A stretch of 64,000 nt of DNA, from the NCBI GenBank assembly GCA_947311845.1, contig CAMZMU010000063.1:53914064-53978063 (forward strand), in the 5' to 3' direction. Positions 34,201 through 44,550 of this stretch are shown in pieces (position 1 is the first letter of the stretch; every line of letters starts with the position of its first letter). Both the position numbers and the translations under genes were made by a program. Origin of the DNA: Poa pratensis (lineage: Eukaryota > Streptophyta > Magnoliopsida > Poales > Poaceae). The notes below the pieces were generated by a model, which ran no database searches, had not been told where the DNA came from, and was given only the letters and a program-made list of their open reading frames with translations.

Positions 34201-34957
34201 TTTGCAGTATGTAAATATACTTACTCCGCAAAAATAAAATGAAGTACTAATATCCTTATTGTGTGTGTGGAAGTCTCTCAACGAAAATTCCCGACCACCG
34301 AAAAAAGAATGTTCAAATAATTTGGTGTGCCGAATTCCCGAAATAAAAATCCCTAATCACCCCCAAAAATGTTTGCTGTGCCTGTGCTGGAAAGTACACC
34401 TCAATAAATACACGGTCCAGAAATTAGCAAAGCATTGCACCAAAGCTTTGTTTGGACTGCAATTTTCCCGAAACGATAATCTCCTTCGCAGCAGCACAGC
34501 AACAAAGAAGCAAAACCGGGAGAATTACAGCGCACGGTGGGCTGGCAGAGAGGAGAGCTGACCTGACGCTGGGCGTGGGTCGTGGCACGTCGGGCTCGAG
34601 GTCGGCGGGGAGACCGAGGAAGCCGCCGAAGCGGTCGAAGGTGACGTGGGCGACGTGGCGCACGTCCATGGGCCCGCCAATCTCCATCCCCTCGTCGTCG
34701 TCGTCCCCGACGGCGCCGGCGCTGCACATGACGAGCGACCTCCGCAGCGCGCCGACCACCGCGCCCACCAGCCCCCCACCGCCCCTCCCCGCGGACTGCA
34801 TCCGCGGCGGCGAGGCCGTCGACCCGTCGCTCTCCACCTCCATGTCCTCCTCATCTTCGGAAAACTCTTCCTCCTCGTCTTCGTCCTCTTGTTCGTCCTC
34901 GTCGTAGGTGCGAGAGGGGGAAATCCCGAGGCCGAAGCGCATCTGGAACGGCGCCAT
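31298..34957 (-). CDS. ROPGAP: CRIB-domain Rho/ROP GTPase-activating protein
   Basis: Switches off plant ROP (Rho of plants) GTPases at the plasma membrane, which control polar growth and defence signalling. Five exons on the minus strand: 34957-34563, 32828-32708, 32617-32498, 32217-31987 and 31888-31298, giving 485 residues with consistent phases. The N-terminus is acidic (DEDEQEDEDEEEEFSEDEED). The CRIB motif is about residues 92-117 (IGGPMDVRHVAHVTFDRF). The RhoGAP domain follows: FGVSPTSLQCSYDERGNSVP, EGIFRINGEN with the arginine finger, LIKAWFRELSTGVLD, and KMNARNIAMVFAPNMTQ. The C-terminal exon is hydrophilic and ends with SFRKGVERLCRHPVFQL, a family tail. The final ten or so residues differ from my expectation for the family, so the true stop could lie in another exon. 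Intron 1 (1.7 kb) carries a foldback transposon. Confidence 0.92.
33084..33467. mobile_element. Foldback/MITE element in ROPGAP intron 1
   Basis: The two halves are inverted copies over almost the whole length: GGTGCCCGGGTGCACATGCA at the left and its complement at the right, CCTGAGCATGTCACGCACCA against its complement, and TTGTCATTTTTGCACAGGGC around the centre. The host sequence TGAATGCAGAAACTCAAAAC is repeated on both sides (about 33067 and 33481). Confidence 0.88.
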
Positions 34958-35083
34958 GGATGGCGGCGAGGTGGCTGCGGCGGTGGTGGATAGCTGGGCG
35001 TTCCGTAGCGGGAAAGGGAAGAGGATACGGAAGGTGTGGGGGACGACGTGCTGGTCTTTTGCCTGGTCGCGTTTGCTTCCCAG

Positions 35084-35091
35084 TTTTTATA
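35084..35091 (-). promoter_or_regulatory. TATA box of the ROPGAP gene
   Basis: TATAAAAA on the minus strand, about 127 bases before the ATG at 34957. Confidence 0.5.
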
Positions 35092-35706
35092 GTACCACCT
35101 CGGCTGTCGTCTCTAATCTGATTTACCACCTGACTGTCTTACCAGCTGGTCTGGTGAGTGATTACGCCCACGTTGGTATGGTTGCTTGTCGTCGCTGGAG
35201 ATTTATTATGGACGATTTGAAATGGAAGTGGTTGGATAATGGTGGAGCATTAGTGTAATCTAATCTAATCCCGGCGCGGGTTAGTGGAGCGGAGTGGGGA
35301 GCAGCGGGTCGGTCGGCACCGTGAGATCTTTACAGCCTGGTCTGAGCGGTAGTAGTAGTAGTAGTAGTGGTAGTTACGGCCGCACAGACTTACCACGTGC
35401 CCCGCGTCGTGCTCCGGCGACTGACTCGTTCGTCCGTGCGGGGCAGACAGCGCAGCAGGACGGCTGATGAGATCGCGTACGTGCATGCCGGTTTCGGTTT
35501 GGTCGTACATGCGGTGGTCGGAGGTGTGCGGGATCGGCAGCGTTTTGGCCGATCCGTTCTCTTTACTGCGTGCCGTGCTTGGTTGGGGAAGCCGAGTACA
35601 CGGCTTTCTACGTGTGCCGGACCCAGCTAGACCCTAGTACATATAGACCCGGAAGAACTGTTCTGCATTTTAACTCCTGACTCGGACCAGGGTAGGGTAG
35701 GGGTGA
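35092..35706. other. Region between ROPGAP promoter and the hAT element
   Basis: No gene recognised. A GTA-repeat run lies at about 35349-35368. Confidence 0.4.
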
Positions 35707-36296
35707 TTCATGATTACGGATGGCAATGGGTACCCGATACCCACAAACCCGACGGTACCCGCCTTAAATGGGGAGGGTATGGTATAGAAAAATATCCATG
35801 GGTCTGCTTAGCAGGAATTTTCAATACCCATCGGGTATGCGGGTGCGGGTATGGGGGTGCCATACCCATACCCTTGAACCCGCATACCCGGGAGACCCCA
35901 CATGTCAGTGTGTTTCAGCACCGAGCCCCACCTGTCATTCTAGGAGGAAGAGAGGAGAGAAACCCTAAAATCCCCACGACCAGGAAACTCCCCACGATTC
36001 TTTCCTTCCTCCCCACCCCCACGCGGCCACGCCGCCAAAATCCTCTCTGCTGCCCGCCCCCAACGCCGCCGCCTCCTCTCTGCTCCCAACGTCGCCGCCT
36101 CTCCTCCTCTCTGCCCCCCCAACGCCGGCGCCTCCTCTCTGCCCCCAACGCCGCCGCCACTCCTCCTCTCTGCCCCCGACGCCGCCGCATCTCGTCCTCT
36201 CTGCCCCCGACGCCGTCGCCTCTCCTCTCTGCCCCCACCGCCACCGGAGTCATCTGCGCCCTGCGCGGCTCTGGTGCCGCTCCGGGCAGCTGCTCC

Positions 36297-39200
36297 ATGG
36301 ACCCTGTCGATCTGGAGGGCAGCCAGGGCGACTCCGGCCATGGCCCGGTCGAGCAGGTCGGAGATGAGGCCATTCCGTCGCCGTCTCCGCCGCCTGAAGA
36401 CGCGCCGCCCCATATTCCGCCGGTGGGAAGCGGAGCACGGCTGGCTTTCTTGGTCGGCATGCCACCGAGCTCCAATAGAGGCGGCTCGCGGGGGGGATTG
36501 CCGCCGGTCTCTGCCGCTGTGAATAGCCGGAAGCGTGGCCATGCAGCCCATGCTGCGGCTGTTGATTCGTCCTCCGGTGGCAGTAGGAAGAAGGCCAAGT
36601 CTTCACTGTAAGTGTTCATGTTTTTAGGTGATTTTCATGCTGTTCACTTATATTACCTCATGTTTGCTTACTTTAGTTGCAAATCTTGACCATTTTAGGC
36701 TTTCAGGCTTAGTTTAGGTGTTGTTTTAGGTCAGGTTTAGGTTTAGGTTTCTTTATATTACCTCAGGTTTAGGTTTAGGTGCTGTTTTTAGGTGCTGTTT
36801 TAGCTTTTAGGCTTAGTTTAGCTGCTGTGTTGTAGGTGCTGTTTTAGTTTTGTTAGCTTAGCTTAGCTGCTGTTTTTATTTTGCAACTGAATATGTGATT
36901 TATGTCATGCAGTGGTACTGGTACAAGCTCTAGTAGCCGAGCCCGAACAGATTCGGTGGAGGAAATTTCTGATGATGAAGATGAAGTTGTGGAGGTGAAC
37001 ACCGCAGCAGGAGGTAGATCTTCACGCAAGCTAACTTCTAAAGTGTGGCAGGAGATGAAGAAGGAGTTTGTGAATGGAGAATGGAAAGGCATCTGCGACT
37101 ACTGTCACAAGGCTCTTAGTGCAGGATCCAAGAGTGGTACAAAACATCTGGCAGACCATCTAAAAATTTGTACTCTAAGACAGTTGAAGTTGAATAGCAA
37201 GAGTGGAAAATCATTGAGTCAGGCTTCATTGAGGATGACTGCCCAATCTGATGGGAAGGTGAATGTAGAGACCTATACATTTGATCAAGGCACTGCTAGA
37301 GAAGAGCTCGGTAACATGATAGTGTTGCATGACTATCCATTGAGTATTGTTGACCACGCTGGATTTAGGAGGTTTGTCGGCGCACTACAGCCACTCTTCC
37401 ATCTGCATACAAGGAACACTATTAGGTTTGTGTTTGTTCATGCATTGGTTATATTTGCCATTGTCTTCAGTTTTGTATGATGACCTAACTTTTGTATGTT
37501 GCTTTGTAGGCAGGATATAATAGCAAGGCATGACAAGGAAAAGGCCAAGGCGATTGAGTACATGACAATGCTGCAGTCTAGGGTGTCTATCACCACTGAT
37601 ATGTGGACAGCTGACAGCCAAAAGAAGGGCTACATGGCTGTCACAGGTCATTTTATTGATGAATCATGGAAGTTGCGAAGCATTCTTATGGCGTAAGTTC
37701 ATATTGTCTATTTTTGTTGTTTATATTGGTTATTGCTGCTGTTTTTAGGTGCTGTTTACAGTGGTTATTACTGCTGATTTCCTGCTGTTTATATTGTTAA
37801 CTGCTGCTGTTTATTGTGTTTATTGCTGCTGTTATTGATGCTGTTTATAATGGTGATTGCTGCTGTTTTTAGGTGCTGTTTACAGTGTTTATTACTGCTG
37901 ATTTCTTGCTGTTTATATTGTTAACTCCTGCTGTTTATTGTGTTTATTGCTGCTGATTTGCTTTCTTTTATCTTGTTATAGGTTCATATATGTGCCAGCA
38001 CCACATTCCGGAGATGTTATAGCTGAACAGCTCCATGAAACATTGATGCAATGGAATTTGGATGAGAAATTGATGACTGTGACAGTTGACAATTGCACGT
38101 CGAATGACAAGGCAATTGATACTTTGGTTGGGAAAATAGGGAAGTCCAAGCTTCCCTTAGAAGGTACAATGCTTCACATGCGATGTTGTGCTCATATCTT
38201 AAATCTGATTGTAAAAGATGGATTAGATGCGATGAAATCTGCTACACACAATATTAGAGAAAGTGTTGGATATTGGACTGCCTCGTCCAAGAGAGTTGAG
38301 AAATTTGAGGAGATGGCTAGGTATAAGAAAGTAAAAATCACAAACGCTATGAGACTAGATTGTAAGACTAGGTGGAATTCTGTCTATGTTATGCTTAATG
38401 TAGCTTTGCCCTATAGAACTGTCTTCGAAAGAGCCAAAGTAGTAGACAAGCAATATGCAAACTTGCCAACTCCGGCTGAATGGGACTTTGCTGCTGATAT
38501 TGTACCTAGGCTTAGTGTATTCTATGAGATAACCACATTGTTCTCGGGTAGAGATTATGTCACTGCCAATGTGTTCTTTCCTAAGATATGTGAAATCAAG
38601 ATGAAAATTAGGCAGTGGACACACTCTAAAGATTTGGCTATCCAAGTCATGTGTGAGTTAATGACAGAAAAGTTTGATAAGTATTGGAGTGATATCCAAG
38701 GGCTGATGGGCATAGCTACTCTTCTTGACCCTAGATATAAGAGGCAGATGTTGGTTGCATGTTATGCAATGCTGCATGGCATTGAGCCAGCCTCTTATGA
38801 ATGCATTTGCAAGGTTGATGCTGTTGTTGAGAACCTCCAAAAGTTGATCAAAGAGTATGAAGTGGAAGAAGAGGAAAACCAGTCCATTGGAGATCCTTCT
38901 TTGTCTTCCATGCCAGCTCCTGCCATTATGTCTTTCTTCCATGACATTGTAGCACAACAAAGGCCTGCAGCAGCTAGAATTCAAGGCGAGATAGAGCATT
39001 ACTTGGCTGATGACTTAGCACCATATACTGAAAAATTTGATGTATTGGACTGGTGGAAAGTGGCTGATACAAGGTACCCAACACTAAGGAAACTTGCTAG
39101 AGATGTGTTTGCTATTCCAGTCACAACGGTTGCTTCAGAATCTGCGTTTAGTATAAGTGGCAGAATAGTGAATGATCATAGGAGCCGCCTCACTTCTAAA

Positions 39201-39419
39201 ATGCTTGAGGTGTTGATGTGCTATCAGAATTGGCTTAGAAACAAGTACAAAGGTGAGTAAAATGATGCATTTTCTATCATTGTGGTTTCTTATGTCTGTT
39301 CTAACTTATGCTTTTGAGTAAATAATGTAAATTTGTTACTTGTAGATGCTCATATGGGTGAAGGCAGCTTCTGGACTTGTCTTCAAGACACACAAGAAGA
39401 GAATGAGGTTTATTTCTAG
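36297..39419 (+). CDS. hAT transposase, apparently intact
   Basis: Cuts and pastes the surrounding element. Exons 36297-36607, 36913-37425, 37510-37692, 37982-39252 and 39346-39419 join in frame to 783 residues. Order of domains: Pro/Ser-rich N-terminus with a basic KRGHAAH and SRKKAKSS (nuclear signal); BED zinc finger with C165, C168, H182/H186 and C190 (GICDYCHKAL...KHLADHLKIC); RNase-H-like catalytic core with ITTDMWTADSQKKGYMAVTG, VTVDNCTSNDKAIDTLV and MRCCAHILNLIVKDGL; C-terminal hAT dimerisation region DVLDWWKVADTRYPTLRKLA and VASESAFSISGRIVNDHRS. No internal stop or frameshift is seen in the chosen exons. The last exon could instead be spliced at GAG|GTTTAT to an acceptor near 39490, changing a few terminal residues. 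The start ATG is chosen as the first in the long GC-rich first exon. Confidence 0.88.
37738..37965 (+). repeat. Minisatellite in hAT transposase intron 3
   Basis: Two copies of a roughly 118-base unit rich in TGCTGTTTTTAGGTGCTGTT and TTTATTGTGTTTATTGCTGC. The intron at 36608-36912 has related short TTTTAGGTGCTG repeats. Confidence 0.75.
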
Positions 39420-40028
39420 CCATCCATTCTCCTTACTACTTGGTTTACCATGTTTAATAACAACCATGTTTGTCAATTTCATTGCAACTAGGACGGAATG
39501 ACCGCCATATGAGAGCAAGTGAGCAACGGATCTTCAAGGTTGACGGAGCTGCAACAACGGAGCTTCTTTGTCTTCATTCTTCAATGGATTTCTTGTCATA
39601 TTTCATTAGTGTTTGTTGCTGGACATGTATAACTTGTATGATTTGGTGGACTGTTTGTTGCATGGATGTTGAACTTGTTTAATTTGGTGAACTATTTGTG
39701 GATGTTAATGTGTGATTCGACTTTGTAGTTGAATTGATGCTATCAATTTGTTGCTGGATATATTGCTGTCAAGCTGTTGCTGAATATTGCTGGATATACT
39801 TGCTTAAATTGTGCTTAAATTGTTGTTGAAAATATCTGTCATTTTGCTGCTGAAATTTGGCGGGTACCCGTCGGGTCGCGGGTACCCGGCGGGTGGCGGG
39901 TATGGGGAAATTCTGTACCCGCCAGCGGGTATGGGGACGGGTGACAGGGGCGGGTAGAGGGTGCGGGTGCGGGTATGGGGATGCCAAACCCGCACCCGAA
40001 CCCGGCGGGTGCCATCCGTATTCATGAT

Positions 40029-40812
40029 CTGCTTCTCTTCACCGCCTACTCGGTCGGAGGGCAAGTACACAGCTTTCCCTGTGCGCTGGACCCCGCCGGC
40101 TGCACCTCCGTAATAAGATCATCGAACCGTGACATGACAAGCCAAGCAGCATTTGCGCCTACAACACCATCGGACGATGTTCACCTCCAGCACCCACACT
40201 CTCCCAATGTTTCGCACTTCTATCGCCACTGCACGTCCCGAGCCCTAGAGCCGACTAGGGCAGTCAGCGACCACTTTGCCCCCTCCCTCCGCCGCAAGGC
40301 TGCAGGTCCTCGGCGACGGCTGGGGTTGGAACCTCGACGCTTCGAATCTGGCGAGTAGGGTAGGTTTTTCCAGGAGCGTCGCATCGGCGGTGGGGACGAT
40401 GCCACGTCGGAATAAGGTGACCCTACTTCTTTTCCATCTTTGTGGTGTTCTAATCGGTGGTGTCATGGAGCAGGTGGCTTGATCCTGAAGGTGGTGGATC
40501 TACCGTTCTTCCTCGACTTTGTCGATGGGAGCACAGGGAGTGTTCATCGACTCACAAACCCTCGTTGGCGATGGTGCTTCTTTGGATCTTGCAATGTTCT
40601 CAGCGGTGCTGTAGTTGGGCGACGGGCGCTAGCTTTGGTGTGTGCGGTAAATAATAGGGATCGTTCTGTATTTTTTGATCACTCAGGGTTTTATCGGCGA
40701 CGTTTTTAGGACAACTGTTTTTTCACGTGTCTTGCCTCATGTAGCTTGATTGATTTTCTATTAGCGAAGCTCCTCCGCATTTGTTCTCGCGTAGTGTATA
40801 TGTATATGTGTA
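40029..40812. other. Unassigned region right of the hAT element
   Basis: GC-rich left half with short ORFs on both strands that show no family features. It may be retroelement-derived; not resolved. Confidence 0.35.
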
Positions 40813-40973
40813 CTCCCTCCGTTTTTTAATATAAGATGTTTTAGGTGTTGCACATGTTGTCTAGATACATACTAAAGTGAGTGAATATGCACACTAATAC
40901 ATGTCTACATACATTTGTGTACATGTGCATGTGGACAAATGCTAAAACATCTTATATTAAAAAACGGAGGGAG
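40813..40973. mobile_element. Stowaway MITE
   Basis: 161 bp with perfect-looking termini CTCCCTCCGTTTTTTAATAT and complement, flanked by TA at 40811-40812 and 40974-40975. Confidence 0.93.
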
Positions 40974-40975
40974 TA

Positions 40976-42414
40976 CGTGTTAATTAATCAAGCCCCACCT
41001 ACGTCTCCAGGCCAGCTCATAGACGCTATGCAAAGCAAGAGCAACTGAACAAACACTGGAACAATCGAATCGGCTGTGCGTCTGCATCTGCACCTGGGCG
41101 CGCCGTACGTGGCGGCAGCCGCTCTCCGACGAACAGAAGAGATACGCCGCTACAGGCAGGCAGGCAGGCAGACAATGTTGTTGATCCGTATGCTTTCGTG
41201 TTTGTTGCTTCCTGTGAAAGGCAGGACCACGCGCACGTACGCTTCTTCCTCCTCAAGCTCAGCCAGCCAGCTCGTTCGCTGGCTCCAACTGACGATCGCT
41301 GTGCTGCCATTGTTGCGTCGCCGAATTCGGTCTCCTCTCCACAGCCTCTAGCGCTCACACAGCCGTCACCGTAATAATTCATATGTATTATGGGGCAGAT
41401 CAGCATGCTTGTGTGTGTACTTGGCAGGTCGTGACTGACACTTAAGATCGTTTTGGAGCTATCCGGCGATAGGATGTATGCAGAGCTTCATACCAGCTCC
41501 AGATTAAATATTACGTACGTGATTGCTTCTTAATTTACTGAGTTAATCATGCATGTCTCCTCTGCCGTTAAGATAGAGAGTTCCTGTAGAGTGGCCTACT
41601 CGATAGAGATCGTGCATGGTGATGGAGGCGTGCATCTCTTGCCGTTTGCAGAAATTTATAATTTATATCATGTGATGCCTGGAGGCATATGCATTATTAA
41701 GTTTCACTTGTTTATTGGTAGCTCTTTTGCTGCATATGTCGTCGTCCGTGGAGGTGGCTTGTCGTGTCACTTGTTTTCTGTTATGGCCGAGCCACCACCG
41801 TCGACAAGACAAAGTCTAATCTATCATATGCCGATATTAATATTATAGACCTCAGCTAAATTAATTACTTACCTTTAGTAATTTCACGTGAGTTCTAAGC
41901 ATCGCATGCATGTGGACGCCGGTTGATCGATGGATCACCTGCACGTCGTCCGTTAGGGCATCGCTTTTGGACGAGAAAGGTGGCGAGAAACTAGCCAGTA
42001 GCCACAACGCGTGTTTGCTTTTGTAGTTATCGTCAAGTTTAATTTTCTGCGTCGACAACGATGTGCAAAACCTACAAATTATTACGACGACCTTCTTGTT
42101 GGCTACACACAATCCTACCAAAGTACGTACGTACATGAGTTTGAAGAGAGTTAGAAGAAATTCTCCACAAATCAAACAGTTGGAATCGTTGCATGTAGCA
42201 GAATTTTCGGTGGCATAACGATGCATCGCGTTCGTTTTGACTAGGGTCATGTTTCCTTTGGTGTAGTCAATTTAATCTTTGAAGAAAGATGGTGTAGGAA
42301 CGGAATAGACAATCTAAGAGACTAGGACTAACCGGCTAAGGGCAACTCCAACGGGTACCAAAATTGTCTGTTTTTCGTCCGTTTGGGTGGCCAGTGGACA
42401 TGCATTTAGCTCTT
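40976..42414. other. Intergenic region before the split LINE
   Basis: No gene recognised. At about 42338-42400 GGGCAACTCCAACGGGTACC resembles one end of a grass MITE, abutting the 5' truncation of the LINE. Confidence 0.35.
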
Positions 42415-42849
42415 GTCACCTTGATTCTAATCCAAAACAATGACCTGGACATTGCCAACCTGAAGTTCTTACTCCTTTGCTTTGAAGACATGTCAGGCTT
42501 AAAAATCAACTTCCACAAAAGCGAGGTCATTGTCCTTGACCAAAGCGTGGCGGAACAGAAGAGAGTGGCAAACATGCTGAACTGCAAGCTAGGGACGTTC
42601 CCATTTATTTACCTAGGGCTCCCGATCTCGGACAGAAAGCTAACTATTGAGCAGTGGCAATTCCTGATCAACAAGCTTGCGGCAAAGGTCGAAGTGTGGA
42701 TGGGTAGATTACTTTCCTCGGGGGGAAAGCTAATCCTATATAATGCGTGTTTAGACGCACTTGCGATCTTTGCTATGGGGTTGTTCTTACTCCAGGATGG
42801 GATTCATGAGAAGTTTGATGCAATCAGAGCTCGTTTCTACTGGGATGGG
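42415..42849 (+). pseudogene. LINE ORF2 reverse transcriptase, left half (interrupted)
   Basis: Encodes the rear part of an L1-type reverse transcriptase: QNNDLDIANLKFLLLCFEDM, SGLKINFHKSEVIVLD, FPFIYLGLPISDRKL, GRLLSSGGKLILYNACL and ARFYWDG. The catalytic YxDD motif and everything before it are missing, so the LINE was 5' truncated. Reading continues in the same frame at 62422 after 19.6 kb of inserted DNA. Confidence 0.9.
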
Positions 42850-44550
42850 TGCTAGCGCTAAGTTGACGAGGGAATATCTCCCCGACAACGGCGCCAGAAA
42901 ACGTGTTGCTAGCGCTAAGTTGACGAGGGAATATCTCCCCGGCAACAGCACCAGAAAATGCTTGTACGTCACACGTCAGTTGGGAACCCCAAGAGGAAGG
43001 TATGATGAGTGCAGCAGCAAGTTTTCCCTCAGTATGAAACCAAGGTTTAATCGAACCAGTAGGAAAACGAGGTTTGCTTCGAAGGTGTTGGTGAAGGAGT
43101 GTAGTGCGGCGCAACACCAGGGATTCCGGTGCCAACGTGGAACCTGCACAACACAATCAAATTACTTTGCCCCAACTTAACAGTGAGGTTGTCAATCTCA
43201 CCGGCTTGCTGAAAACAAAGGGTTAAACGTATCGAATGGAAATGATGTTTGTTTGCATAAAACAGTAGAGAACAATGATTGCAGTAGATTGTATTTCAGA
43301 TGTAAAAGAATGGACCGGGGTCCACAGTTCACTAGTGGTGTCTCTCCAATAAGATAACTAACATGCTGGGTAAACAAATTACAGCTGGGCAATTGACAAT
43401 TGATAAGTGCATATAACATGCATGTGTGAGCTGTGGTGTCTACTATGAGATTCATTTGGGCATTACGACAAAGTACATAGACCGCTATCCAGCATGCATC
43501 TATGCCTAAATAGTCCACTTTCCGGTTAACATCCGTACCCCTTCCAGTATTAAGTTGCAAGCAACAGACAATTGCATTAAGTAATGTGCGTAATGTAAAC
43601 AATACATTCATCCTTGAATAAAGCATTGCTGTTTTACCCCTAGTGGCAACAACACATCTACAACCTTAGAACTTGCTGTCACTATCCCAGGTTAAATAGA
43701 GGTTGAACCCAACTATCATGCATAAATACCCCCTCTTGGAGTTACAAGTATTCACTTGGCCAAGGCTTCAACAAGTAACGGAGAGCATGCAAGATCACAA
43801 ATGACATAGACATGATAATATAATATTCAGCTCCACATAGGTATCAATATAAGTCAGATCCCAGCAAACACAACATGTAGCATTACAATAAGATGATCTT
43901 GATCATGATAGGCAGCTCACAAGATCTAAACATGATGGCACAAGTGGAGAAGACAACCATCTAGCTACTGCTATGGACCCATAGTCCAAGGATGAACTAC
44001 TCACGCATCACTCCGGAGGCGGGCATGGCGATGTAGAGCCCTCCGGTGATGATTCCCCTCTCCGGCAGGGTGCCGGGAAGAGCTTCAGAACCCCCCGAGT
44101 TAGGGTTGACGACGGCGGCGGCAGCGAATATGTTCTGGATGAAAGGCTCGGTGTTTTAGGGTTTTCACGTCTCGGGGAATAAATAGGCGAAGGGGCGATG
44201 TCGGCGGACCCCCGAGGGGCCCAAACCACCAGGCGGCGCGGTGGGCCCACTGCCGCGCGCCTGTGGTTTGGCCACCTCGTGGCTCTCTTCGTCTCTCCTT
44301 CGGACTCCGTGTACGTGCTGGAAAAATAGGGACTTGGCCTTTTGTTTCGTGCAATTCCGAGAATATTTCCAGAAGTAACTTTCTGAAACCAAAAACAGCA
44401 GAAAACAGGGAACTGGCACTGTGGCATCTTGTTAATAGGTTAGTCCCAGAAAATGCATAAAAGTGATATGAAGTGTATATAAAACATGTAGCAAATGGTA
44501 TAATATAAGCATGGAACAGCAGAAATTATGGATACGTTGGAGACGTATCA
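42850..44550 (-). repeat. 3' LTR of the outer retrotransposon (1701 bp)
   Basis: On the minus strand begins TGATACGTCTCCAACGTATC and ends GCGCTAGCA. Nearly identical to 60698-62416. The terminal 109 bases at the left contain one primer-site-like sequence (CCCCGACAACGGCGCC) and a second degenerate one. A large minus-strand ORF inside it has no recognised domain. Confidence 0.93.

Larger units (their letters stand above)
35715..40020 (+). mobile_element. Full-length hAT DNA transposon, 4306 bp
   Basis: Starts TACGGATGGCAATGGGTACC and ends in the inverted GGGTGCCATCCGTA. Flanked by a perfect 8-bp duplication TTCATGAT at 35707-35714 and 40021-40028. Both ends carry many subterminal repeats of the GGGTACCCG and CGGGTATGGG type, likely transposase-binding sites. 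It encodes its own transposase. Confidence 0.95.

Noticed and set aside
41026..41406. 126-residue minus-strand ORF
   Set aside because: No family features, no promoter or splice support.
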